This document shows, in pieces, positions 34,561-46,738 of a DNA stretch of 64,000 nucleotides. Numbering within the stretch: position 1 is the stretch's first letter; each line of letters opens with the position of its first letter. The notes beneath the pieces were generated by a model that was not told the DNA's origin, did no database searches, and saw nothing but the letters and a program-made list of their open reading frames with translations. A program made the position numbers and the translations under genes. Source of the stretch: Protonemura montana. Its lineage: Eukaryota > Arthropoda > Insecta > Plecoptera > Nemouridae. The DNA lies in assembly GCA_947568835.1 (NCBI GenBank), contig OX387605.1:19472418-19536417 (forward strand), in the 5' to 3' direction.

Positions 34561-37288
34561 GAATGAGCAAAACACGAACCAAATGAAAATTTTGCTATTC
34601 TTACACCAGTTAATCTCAAATCTTACCCTAGAGATGTGTACCTATGACCCTAGCAAAGTTAAAATACATCAACACTAACTATAATAGTAAATACAACTGG
34701 ATTTATACATAGACAAACAGATTTGTGTTCACACTAAAATAGCAAACTTCAAATGGACTTAAGACTGAGGGCAGCGAAGCCGCCATTGTTAAAATGTAAG
34801 CCGTCGGTGGAGGTGCCGCGTTTACGAAACACGAAACACTCCAAAAATAACATGCCAATAGCCAATTCTCAACGTATTCCAAATATTTCATGTGTTTTTT
34901 CATTTCAAAGCAACGCCTATAAGCGAAAATCAATTCCAATTTTATGTGTGGTCAATTTCGGGTGCGAACAGCAGATGTGTGTAGAGGATATTCGATGGTT
35001 GCCCATAACGGTACGACCGATATATTTCCCAGCACAGTAATCAGCCACACCAACAACGATCGGTTGACCATTGGAAAGTGTGGGATATTTCCTACCGGTC
35101 TCTGGTTATACTGATGCAGGTATAGGATACGCCATATTGTCGATATCGGAATTCTGCCGTTACCTAACGAGGTGAAAAAAACACAAACATATCATGGGGA
35201 GTAATGTTCGTGTATTTTTTGAATTGCTTTACGGTTTTGGGGGGGGCGTTCAGAAGTTGAAAGTTGTTCGTCGAATGGCTGGTAAGACAATAGAAATTTC
35301 TTTTTCAGGTGGCTTTGGCCTTGTTAGTATGGGGAAGATGTAGGCTGGCGTAGCTGAAGAATTGTGGAGGATTGCTGGCGTGATGCTGGCGGGATTGCTG
35401 CGTGCCGGCCATTGATAATAAACACAAGTGGATCAACTACGCAAATAGATAGCCCGAGTGGTTTATTTTGTTTACTTCCTCGGGTTCATATTTTATTTCG
35501 AGCTCGCAGTGACAGAAAATATGGAAAGTAGGTACTTACTCAACTTGGATCATTTTCTGGAATCTCAATAACAATTTCTCTGAAAGAAAAATCAAGGATA
35601 TCAGTAAAAATACTTTAGCTTAATAACAATTTTTTTATTATGGATATTTTTGGCTAAGAGCAGTGTGTTTTACTCACACATTTTTCTTAAGTGCACCCTT
35701 AAATTATCTTGTTCGTTGGTTTAGAAAATATTACAGTTTCAAGTACCACCGGGTTTCCTTTGAATTTTGTTGCTAATGATTGAAACCGAATCGAAAACTG
35801 ATTTGAAAAAAGCTTTTTGGGTTTTTAAAAGACTTTTCCATGCTAGAAAGCTAACGTTTGAGGAACAATCTCTCATGGTCCTATTTTTTCACTAGCACAA
35901 CCAAAGCATTTCTCTAAGTCTATTGGGTATCCCATTCCGAACCTCTAGTCCCCCATAGGCAGTACGACATTATTTTTCAATAATTTTATATGTGTTTACC
36001 TCATATCGTTTTTGAATAAAATATAAAAGGCAATGTTTTTACCAATAGACAAACACACTGATGTGATGGGTTTTCAATAAAATAACAAAATGATTTTCGG
36101 AAATGTAACGTCTCACGAGCAATAAACGAAATTTCCTGCTGATTTCATGACTCAGATATTGGGAACGATGTAACTTTGATGTCTAAAATTCTATCAGTCG
36201 AGTTCAGCATCTCGCTCGTCAACCAAAGGAATTTTTCATAAAAGTGTCCTTTCATATCGACATTTTGATTTTCCCATCTCGGACACACTTTTTAGGAAAT
36301 ATCAAACATTTCCTACCAATGAACTGTCAATGAAGTGCAATTTGAAAAATTTTCAGTTTTCGCCAAATAATAGAACACAACATATTGTGTAGGTAGTGAA
36401 ATCGGACCTATAGTTTAACCCTCAACTAGGTCAATTTATATAATATGACAGTTTTATACATTAATTACCTTCACATCAGAGTGGACAGTTTAATTACATT
36501 TTCATTTAATTTTGATAAAAAAAAGGATATTTCAACCGTGCCATAATGGAATTACCTTAAATGAAATAATTGGATCGCAGAGTGTGCCCGAATTTAAGTA
36601 GCACCGCTATCCATTAAACTAGAATTGATTGAGCATTTCATTATCGTGCTATTAGTGAAATGAATAAAGGGACATAGACATAATTTCCCCTAGACAGACA
36701 GCGAATAAATTATTAATATCGTTACCTCTTCACCCGAGAAATCGACTGACAATTTAACAATACATGACTTTATATTTGTTGTACTCGGCGTTTCTTATCA
36801 AATGTGTTCATAGAATTTTCTCAATATCTGTCAAATGAACTTAGCATCGAAGTGTGCTTCGTTTAATGGGAACACAAATAATGACTTGCTTTTTGCGCTA
36901 TTATTTGTTAGAAAACTAGCGTTAGGACTTTTTGTAAATTTCTCAAAATTAGACGAATTCAGTACCAAATTTGTCATATGTTCTGTAGGGGTAACATCGA
37001 GTAGCTTTGAAGTTTTAGAGACTCGTGTCTCGAGACGTACTTGTTTTGGAGAAGAAAATTCAGAGTGTTTTAATGACGGCTAACTATTGAATTCACCTCA
37101 GTACAACTAAATTTAGAAATCAATATCTACATTTAAAAAAAATGAAACGGTGATAACTTCCCAATAATATGTACCCAACCGGGTACTTCGAGCTCCACCT
37201 GTCGTGGGTATTGCTCTAATCAATTGAGCTGATTAAACCTTGCAATTGTGAGAGGTTTTCAGGGAATTTGATTGGATCTACAAGGAGT

Positions 37289-37324
37289 ATTGCAATTGCA
37301 AGTATTGCAATGCCCATTGCAAGA
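37289..37324. promoter_or_regulatory. Cluster of ATTGCAAT-type motifs
   Basis: ATTGCAATTGCAAGTATTGC, continuing AATGCCCATTGCAAG, packs four TTGC/GCAA half-sites into 36 bases, with another TTGCAATTG at about 37240. These resemble C/EBP-family half-sites but may be chance in low-complexity DNA. Confidence 0.25.
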
Positions 37325-38967
37325 ATTTGAAGGTTAAATCAAGTTTCAGATTATAGATTTTTTTTCAAATTAAAACTCTATTTAGCGAGGAATCTAGAGA
37401 CTAAATGCAAAGTTTGTTATTTTAGTCATAAACCAAGATTTTTTTCTTCACCATATAAAAATAATATTAATATTAGGGATGTGGGTTTCTTGGAGCAGCT
37501 TTTCTGTTGATGTCCAAGCCAAATAGATAAGTTTTGATAAAATATCCTCGTGTGGAACGAAGACCTATTTTGAAATAGCATCAATTTTTTTATTTATATA
37601 TATATATATATATTTTTTTTAAATCAACTGTGATGCTTGCCCAATCACGCCCTGAAGTTAACTAGCTTAACTGGAAACGTTTTAAAATTATACCAAACTT
37701 AAAACTCAGCTTTTTAGATAAAAGCACAAATATTTTATGATATTTTTCAATGTGTGCCAATTTGTGATCAAACAAGTCATTAGCAGACTCAACGGCAAAA
37801 CGCTAATTAAACTGTTATGTTTAAATGCAGCTAGGATGATATTCAAATGCAAACTTTACATTATTCTCCAGCTGCCAACATTACAATTAAAATAAATAAT
37901 CTTGGCGCGCAGTCTCCGCTGCAGAATCGACTGTTACATTATAATAACCACGTGACAATAACTCTTTGAATCTGTTACAATTAGTGGGGATTGAAACAAC
38001 AAACTGAATTAATTTCATTAGCCATGTAAACAGTGATATTTCACGAATAAATATAACGAATTCTGCTGGAGCCTTCCTCACTGGACAATTACATCGATTT
38101 GATGCTACTAATCTGTTTGCCAACTTTTAACCGGGGAAACATGAACGAACCTCACCGACACCGAGTACCGCGACAATGTAAATCATTCGTTTACTGGATT
38201 TCAGTATTTTTGATAATTACAAGTTGAAAAATTCGATTTTTTTTTTTGCTTTTACAAAACAATGTGCATTGCCTATCAAAATAAACGACCTTTTAGGTCT
38301 CGATGTCCGTAAAAGCATTTTAACGAACAAAGGAAATATTAATTTCGGTGATAAAATAAACTAAAACGTACTTCAAAGTTCAAACACAACTTCAAAGTTG
38401 AGTTAAAGTTTTAATCAATCGTACAAGGTTTAATTCTTAAAGTTTTTGTGGTGTTTTTACCAGTTCTAAGTGGAATACAATGATGGCCTAAATTCCCTCA
38501 TTGTATTTAAAAGCAGTTCTAGTAATTTAATCATTTCGTACATCGTATCTCCATTGCAGGAGATTGAAAACCTGTTAAACAATTAGGTGTTATTTGTGCC
38601 ATTGTGAGTTTTATAAGTTAGGATAGAAATTTAAAAACAAGTTGCCAATTTCGCTTTGCTCGCTACGTTTACAAAAAAAAAGGGATAAAAAATAAAAATC
38701 CGCAAGAGCTGTCAAGCCAAAATCTGATAAGCAAACAATTAGAAAAAGAAATGGAACGGAATAAATTACAAAAAAATAAACATTGGTATAGTTTTTTGTT
38801 TAATTCTAGACTAACATGGAAAATCTGTTTCGAAGATATGACACAAAATTTTGTTAGCTCTGATCGATTCACAATTCTTCTACTGTGTGCAGAGAAGATC
38901 ACACTTAATCTTGTGACCCCTGCGAATGATTACTTTTTCAAATCAAAATTCATCCTATATTGGAGGA

Positions 38968-39004
38968 AGGTGTAGGTGTAGGTGTAGGTGTAAGGTGTAG
39001 GTGA
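38968..39004. repeat. GGTGTA hexamer tandem repeat
   Basis: AGGTGT and AGGTGTA units repeat about six times with one extra A near the middle. Confidence 0.85.
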
Positions 39005-39779
39005 AGCTATAGGTACTGTAGGTGCTGTTATATTTCGAGCGTTTTCCCCAAAAATCGTCAGCTTTGGAAAAACATTCAGGGAATACTTAGAACAGACAAG
39101 AAGACAGAGATAACTAAACAGAAGAACGAGGTTTCAGCTCAAATGTAGCTATGTGATTATAAATTTTTGAAAAAATTCTTTAAATTAGTAATTTCTTAAA
39201 CAGTGCATTAAATACAGACAGAAATCAATATACTTTGAATCACTTTATCTGGTCTTTATCTTAAAGTTTTGGTTGCGAACGATTGATTTTGTTCCCAGTA
39301 CCAATTAAGTGCTGCTGCATTTGAACCGAAGGAGATTAGCAGAACGTTTGAACCTTTTCTTAAAGTATCGCGAATTTATTCACTTTTTTGACAAAAGTTT
39401 TTTTGTGTTACAAGACTTGTAGCATAAAATAAAAATACAACTATCCTCAAATTTTAACTTCACGTCTTTGTTGGTGGCATGTACTTACTTACCACCATTT
39501 ATGTGCTTTGTCATAATTTGTTAATCAATATTAAAAAAAGATCGGTCCAGGTGCCTGTTTAGAAACATTCCTACTTGCTGGAATAACGTGAATCTCAGCA
39601 ACTGTTAATGCTTAATAATGAGACATGTCTAAAAAGCCGGGCACTTTCTGATTTCTTCTCATTTTTTCAAAGTGTACAAAGTTTTTGGAAACCCTACTTG
39701 GCTTAGAGATGATAGCACGGTTAGTGAACTCAATAAAAATAATAATATTTCTAGACTCCATATAAGTATTTCTAAACCA

Positions 39780-39990
39780 GAATGTTGCGCGTCTCCTCGT
39801 GGACCTCTTTTCAGTTTGGACCCACTAATTGAATCTTGCGAGAGGTTAACTCGATTAGTTGCCGAGACCGGAAGCCGACACGGTAGCTAGTTTTCCCGAG
39901 TTTCCCCGAGTTTCCGCGAGTTTCCCCGACACGACGTCACGTCCTGAGCGACTAGGGGGTGCCAAATAGACTTGCCATTCTCTCGACGAC
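39780..39990. promoter_or_regulatory. GC-rich island with four tandem TTTCCCCGAG units and a GACGTCAC site
   Basis: At 39891-39930 a 10-bp unit (TTTCCCGAG/TTTCCCCGAG/TTTCCGCGAG/TTTCCCCGAC) is repeated four times. On the other strand it reads GGGGAAACTC, similar to Rel/NF-kB sites of insect immune genes. It is followed by ACGACGTCACGTCC (CRE-like) and preceded by ACCGGAAGCC (ETS-like). The island is CpG-rich within AT-rich DNA. I infer a promoter or enhancer, but no adjacent gene is identified. Confidence 0.4.
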
Positions 39991-40850
39991 CCGTCTCGAA
40001 AATCTAGACTCGATTGAAGTTAGGATCTTGTGGACATGGGTAGATTCGTTGGAGTACTATCAATTATTACACCCAATAAATGTCGATGTGGTCCTAACTC
40101 TGAGTACTTTACTGAATAAGTATGACCATTGAGTTTATAGGATTAGTCAAGAGGGCCAGTGTAAGTGTTTAGCTTTCTGCTGAGCAAACGAGCCGGCGAC
40201 ATATGGTGACGGTGGGCATGCCACCCGATGGTGCTAACGAGCGTCCTTTTTAACAAACCTCTACATTTAAATAATTGCGACTCAAAATGTCGATACAATA
40301 GTATTAATCGTTGAGTTTAGCATAAGTCAAGATTAATTGCGAGTAAACCAATCTCAAATATCTATCTTCAATACAATTACTTAACACACAAAACGACCTT
40401 GACTCCACCTAGAAGCATCCTTCATTTTTGTAGCTAAAGTAGGCATTTGGTGGCCATTTTTCGCCAAGACAGTTTCGCGTTATATAGCTATGTTATTTCA
40501 GTACAGTTTAGTTACAGACAAAAGAAATTTTATCTAGGTAAACCAAAAAATCCATCAATACCTAGACATTCCAGTAAGAAACTCGGTGTTTTTTGTGTGA
40601 CCTCAGCGTGGTCTTTGGTGCACATTGTGGTAATTTCTGGTACAATGTGGTGCCTTAATTTGGTAAATTTCGACCCAACTTCTTTCAAAAGTTTATTTTC
40701 GTTGGGAGAAATGGTGATTTTTTTAAAATATGTGCCAAAGTGGTACATATAAATAATATACCAAAAATATAATTTTTTCAGTGACAAATTTAATGATCTT
40801 GCCTGAAAAGTCTAAGCAACAAACTTATCAATGCGTTAAGAGTTTTTAGA

Positions 40851-40915
40851 CTCATATCTACTTTATCTAACCTTGGCACTAGTTTTGACAAAAAACTATT
40901 TGAACTGGGTTTTGT
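40851..40915 (+). mobile_element. Fragment related to the foldback element at 63.2 kb
   Basis: TTTTTAGACTCATATCTACT, then TTATCTAACCTTGGCACTAG, then TTTTGACAAAAAACTATTTG and AACTGGGTTTT match 63147-63214 with few differences. The match includes about 35 bp outside the 63.2 kb arm, so the family unit is larger than the arm alone. Confidence 0.6.
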
Positions 40916-43742
40916 CATAGCAATGCGTTTTTGTCTTCTAAGTTGTGTGAGCGGCAAGTGAACATTGTAACTGTAAAATTGTTATTGTAACTGTAATTGT
41001 TAAACATGAACTTTTAGCATATTCCTGTGACATTTTACCTCAAAAAAAATGCCACCACATGCTCTACCAGTCATTGTTTACCTAGTAGCTCTAGATATTT
41101 CTACACAAGCTTTCATCTGTTGCTTAAGTATTTATTTGTGGATGCTATAGTTCAAATACAAAATCGCAGGTATCACATGCGGGCAACTTTTTCCCGAAGC
41201 CGTCTGGAACTTGAAATTGTCCACAAAGTAGTGGAAAATATTTGTCGTTGAATTGAAAATAGTAAAACTGGTTAACCGTAAAAGACTGCGTTACGAAGAG
41301 TGGTTTTTCACGCTAAGTCTTTATGTCCTTGTTATGCTATGCAAGCCAACCTAATAGCTGAGATTTAAAGAATGCTATAGGCTGCGACAGAAACTCCGTT
41401 TACCAGTCTTAAAAGTTAACATTATTGCGTTATTACATCTTTGGTTTAATGATACCCGACATTTTATTACCTTATGCACGTAAAAAAATGTAAATGACAA
41501 TAAGATACAAGAGTCTGTTACATTTGCACCATATATACATATTTTTATTTATAGAAAAATAAAAAAACTAATGAGTAATAAACTACGCTTACCTGCAGCA
41601 ACAAATCAAATTAGGGCGAAGTCCCAGTAATTTTAATTGAGCCCTTATCAGGTATCTTGGGTCAATTTGTATTCACATTTCACATCCCGAGCATTTTTAA
41701 ATGTTAATTATTGATATATTGAGGGTAATCAGAAAATGACAAAATTCTTGTTAAATACTTAACTCGGGCTTCTAGACTGCGTCAAAATGAGGCAGTGAGA
41801 CTGCGAAAAACGTGTGCTCTGCTCACGTTTGAATTAGAGCATGTTCTCTTGTCCTCTGTGTTTTCCTAGTTTCTTTGAGTTTCGGTATTCGGGACAAGTA
41901 AAATACATCGGTTTTGAAGATTTAGCGCTAGAAACCCTTAACATTTGAGCCCTTGACCCAGAACCCTTGTCCAATCCTTTCATAATTCATGTCAATTATG
42001 AGTGGTGTAGTAATGTGTGTACTCAGTTATGTTCTGTGACCTTGCCACGTAACGATACAAATCGATAGAAATTTCCAGTTCACTGGATTGGCTATTCGCT
42101 ATATAGTTACAAACATTGTTTGTTAGGATTTCGTATTTTCCCTCATATAAGAAACTCCAGTGAGTTGATATAATATATCGACTTGCATCGACTACTAAAA
42201 GGAGGAATAAGGTTTATTATCTTAGTGCTTTTCCTCCTCAAGGTCATGCAAATATTGTTTAACGTTGAATACATGTTTAGGATGCATTCTAAATCCTACA
42301 TCCTTCATGTAGAGTTTTTTCAGAATAAGAACCACCAACAAAATGGCCGACACACAACATGGGTAAAAAAACTGTTTGCCCGCCATTTTTTTGTTTACCA
42401 ATCCTGAAAATACTATGCGTAGGTACTATTATTAAATGTATTTCCATTTGTGGGTTACCTTTTGCTATGATAATCTGACCATCTGACCATCGTTATAACA
42501 AGACGATAGCGTCCTGAGAGGAAAACTGAAGCTGCACACTCATCTGGTCCATTTGTACCTTCGCGATATGCGATTGTCAAATTGCTTGTAAAACTAACTG
42601 TCATCCTCTGTTCCTATCCAATCTCCTGAGAATCGAATAGCGTCATGACCCATATCCCTATCAGTTTCCATGAATTATTTATTCACTAATCTGAATAAAA
42701 TAAAACGGATTGAAATAAATACCGGAAACCATACAGTTTTCAGATAAATTATTCACCATATTTTAAATGCTTTTATTCATATTTTTTTCAACTTTCATAT
42801 CCTAGCATAGTGTGGTTTATTTAATTCAAATTTTAATAACACTATTTTGTATAACCTAGTTGGCTCACATATGCGGGAACAAAACTATTTTCTATGGGTT
42901 TTGATATCTGTTTCAAGTTTTCAAGTTCGAGCAATGATAACATTTGTAAATACTAGCGTAGCCAGAGTTGGCGTAGCGCAGACAGTTCACGGTGCATTGC
43001 TCGTTTCAAGGGTTGGCATATAGAATCAAAACCAACACTCGCATGTACCCACTCGGAAAATAGAAAGGAAAACCGTGTAAGCTTTGGGACCAATGTCATA
43101 GGCATCGGTCTAGCACGCGTTTGTCAGCCAATTGATTATTGCATTTATATATATGATGAAGTTAAATTGCTGCAATAAAAGTGACACATGCGTGTGTTTA
43201 TGAACGTTTTATTCGTTTTTTCTATTGTCTTTTCTTGCAAAAATCTTTTTTGCTTCTATTTATTTGCTGTGTTTACATTTTTACCTGACATATTTCTGAA
43301 ATGCTTCAGCTTTATCGCAGCACAATATGGCTTCGCTCATTTTTCTGAATTCAAAATTTAAATACTTTTTATTGAAAAATAATTTGGAAATATTTTTATT
43401 TTATACTTTTGCAGTGATGTCATTTAAACCACGATATAAGTTTTACAGTTTTTAAATTAGATTTTATAATTTTTTTAAATTATCGAGTATCAAATATTTT
43501 TTCATTTTATTTGCAAATCAACCATTATCAAAATTCCCAAACTTTGTTCTGTATAAGCGTTCATTGTAAATTTATTTAAATTCATCGAATAAAGAGCTTT
43601 GGTCAAACATTGCCAGCTTTCAACGCCTGTCCGATGGAGATTTATCTGAAATGTTTTCCGCACCGAAGCTCTACCCACCGACCACCGCGTCTAGCAGTAA
43701 CTAAACTTGTGATGAGCTTGACTTTCCGTTACAGCTCGACGA

Positions 43743-43812
43743 AACTTTCCGCGCGCTCCGCTATAGAGTGTTGACACGATACCAAAGGTCATTTCATGTC
43801 CCGCGGAAAGTT
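43743..43812. repeat. 11-bp perfect inverted repeat in a GC-rich patch
   Basis: AACTTTCCGCG (43743-43753) and CGCGGAAAGTT (43802-43812) are exact reverse complements 48 bases apart. A further direct ACTTTCCG lies at about 43721. Could be paired transcription-factor sites. Confidence 0.6.
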
Positions 43813-45775
43813 AAACAAAAGAACGCAACTTGGACGTAAGAAAGATGTACCTATGGCCTGATCTAAGAAAGTAGATAGACGAGGAAAAGGAAGGGCTATC
43901 GCTTTTTCTTCGGTTAATCGAGTTTTTCCAGAACCGCTATCCCGAGTTCTGATACCTTGGCTTTATTCGAAAGTGCAACCCATGAACCATTCCAGTTTTT
44001 ATTTACACGGAGTTTAAAGAGGGTGCATGTAGCAGATGGACATTTAAATCCATTTATCTTAATTTTTATTGTTAAAAAATCTAAAAATAAGCAATACAAT
44101 TACATACCGAAAGTATCTTTATAGTAAGTTTTCAAAACAAAAAACTTATCATTAATCCCAATGAAAATGAGAATATTCTGCACTCTATTTGAGGATTGTT
44201 AACGATATCATATTTTACAAAATTGTGATAGCAAATTCTTTATAAAAAAAAAAGCAACGAGGAAATCATGTTAAAGTAACAAATACTTCTTTGTTATCTT
44301 TTTATATTTTTCAGTTCAGAAGAATGGAATCTAGTGGCAAAATTGATATCAATGTTTTTTTTAATTACAAGTAGCTTTCAAACATAAACAACACAGACAC
44401 AACATTAAAAACTAACTTTTATCGAAGTCTAATTGTTGCTTGGTCGGTACAAGCAGCAACTTTCCTGGCAACGCACCCGGGGCATGCGTCTTGGCAGACA
44501 ATTAGCACTGATTGCTTTGTCCAACAATTTATTTATTACAATAGTTTTCATCTTGTCTGCTTGCGAAGACCTCCTACAAACTAACTTACCGAAACGACCA
44601 AGAATTTTCTTCAAGCTGATTTTACAAGACAACGGAAAAGCGAGTGGAATATGTTCGATTGAATAAAGTCACTGGCATTATTGTACTTAAATGCGGAAAA
44701 CTCTTAGATTTTCCGAGAAGATAAAATAAAATTTGAGAATATAAAAATTAATGATTGGAAACAAGTAGCTTACATTAGAAAATTTAATTTCCTTGAAACT
44801 TATGCGCCAAGACTGTAAAGTAAAGTACAAAGTCCATTTTACCCTAACTTCAGCTTCTTATACCCCCAGCGACGGCCGTTAGAGGTCCAGAACCATCATC
44901 ACCCTTTCAGAATTCTTCTCCCTGCGTATCAAAAAACCATATACCAGCTCCATTGTCCCAAAAATATCTCCATCGAGGTCCCTGACCGAATGTTTTTGAC
45001 CAGCCACCTTTAAACCCTGGATCGCACTCTCCATGACGCATAGCCCCTGACAAGAGTGAAATGATTGCAAACTGAGTGTTCCAACTTGTAATAACATCAT
45101 CTCATTCGAATTTTCATTGAATCCTAATATTCTGTCCTCTGAGCGAAGAGCTGGTGAAATCAAAGCTATGTTCCTCGTGAATGGTATTCGCTAGTTGACA
45201 GATGGCAGGCCTATATCCCAACGATTTAATCATCCCGACCTGTACTTCAATAACTCATACTTCACCTGCGTTCAGGCTCGGAGCCAGAGAGCGTATAGCA
45301 CCAACCACGTACACGTATCACTCGTAAAAATATCTAACGATATTGAATTCTCCAGGGCAATGCAATGCATGTTACGGATTAGGTGGTGTATATGATTATA
45401 TTTAAATCGCTAGGGCACCATACGTTATGTCTTTTCCCCAGGATAAAACACATAAACAGTGTATGTAGTAGATCTTGTATACTTAGATCCGAAAAAAAAA
45501 AAAACTTTTCCATAGAAGTAACACTTTCAAAGCAAATCGAGACCATCACGCGCTAAATAAAAATACAAAATAAACATTAAAACAATATGAATAAAATCAA
45601 CCAATTTCGTGGGTAAACAAGTTAAAAACTCATTTATATTTCAAATCGAAAATGAAGGAACCCCATTTTTTTTCTCTCTGCTATGGAGAGATTTTTGGTG
45701 CCTTGAAGCTATACTATACTACCAACAATAAAACAAAGGGAGCAATCTCCTATACGTCTTCCCCTAGCACAAACC

Positions 45776-46165
45776 ATACGTGCATTGTATCGCATTGGTT
45801 TATTATGTCCCTGGATCCAGTCGGATGGTTGGCATGCTTTTATCTGCCATCCCTATCTTGAGATTGCAAACACCAATAGCATCAGCCTTGTTACGTATGC
45901 CCTGGTCCCATCGCGCGGCATGTTTGATGTCGTCACGGGGATTGACGCTACGCGGTGCCGGCTCTGGGATTATGCTGATGCTCGGGTGTTTTCCTGGTGT
46001 GTACCCTGATCCAGGAGCTGATAGTGTGGTGCATACGACACAACGCGGCACACTCTCCTGGAAGATCGTCAGGGACGTACCGGGGTTGAATCCGAGAGGC
46101 GACGGTGGTGGCTGCGGTCGGGAAATCGGAATGGATGAGAGGAGAAGACACATAAGTGTGTAACC
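45776..46165. other. GC-rich block open in several frames, origin unknown
   Basis: About 390 bases lack stops in one - frame (126 codons) and in large parts of two + frames, and the block is clearly richer in G+C than its flanks. The - frame includes PGSGYTPGKHPSISIIPEPA and DDIKHAARWDQGIRNKADAI. No known domain or splice site fits. GGGGTTGAATCCGA near 46082 loosely resembles a Pol III B box. It may be a transposon fragment or an exon remnant. Confidence 0.25.
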
Positions 46166-46550
46166 CCCATCATTCTTATCCACGACTTTCTTACTTTTTT
46201 TATTTTATTTGCTTTCATGTCAAAAAATTGTGTAGCGTGAATCTGGAATGGCATAAAGAGATGGATATAGTCAAATGCAAAAGTTATATGTCTTCCGAGT
46301 TTTATGATGGGGTTTTTATGCGGTAAAACTACTCGTAATCTAATTGTAAAAGGTAAAAACATTCGCAAAAAAGGAATTGCTCCGGCTGTAATGGTGGACG
46401 TGATATTCAGATTACAGATTTATTTAACGGCAAAACTTTCTGCTGGTAACTTATAGGCAAAGTTTGCTGCACTGAATACATGAACGAGGTAGAGGTGCCG
46501 GGTTTAAACCTGCAGAAACATTTAATTTGCGATTTATATGTCTACCTAAA

Positions 46551-46738
46551 CGGTTTTATCTGAAAAAGTACGGTGCTATCGCGCTCGGATTTCTTGTGGT
46601 TAACAATTACCCGGAATAAAAAGAAGACATTGGGTTTCCAGTGGAGCTTTGTTTGATCTTTGCTATGATTACTATAGCTTAGCAAGTAACGAACTACCCG
46701 TTCGGTTTTATCTGACGTTGTCCTTCGGTTTTATCTGA
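46551..46738. repeat. Three copies of CGGTTTTATCTGA
   Basis: The 13-mer occurs at 46551-46563, 46703-46715 and 46726-46738. The last two belong to a 23-bp direct duplication. Each contains TTATCTG, the reverse of a GATA-factor site (CAGATAA). Confidence 0.7.

Larger units (their letters stand above)
34561..39660. other. No recognisable gene
   Basis: Mostly AT-rich. Includes an eight-G run near 35242, a cluster of TTGCAAT motifs (37289-37324), an AT dinucleotide run near 37595-37612 and a GGTGTA hexamer repeat (38968-39004). Short open frames occur on both strands without splice or codon support. Confidence 0.45.
39991..45775. other. No recognisable gene
   Basis: AT-rich DNA with a foldback-family fragment near 40851-40915 and an 11-bp inverted repeat at 43743-43812 in a GC-rich patch (about 43600-43850). 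A - strand frame at 44879-45163 is open for 94 codons but has no splice or family support. Confidence 0.45.

Noticed and set aside
44879-45163. A 94-codon - strand frame as a gene
   Set aside because: No start context, splice sites or recognisable domain; codon use does not differ clearly from neighbouring non-coding DNA.
46082-46096. tRNA or tRNA-derived SINE suggested by GGGGTTGAATCCGA
   Set aside because: No A box at the right distance and no cloverleaf could be drawn around it.
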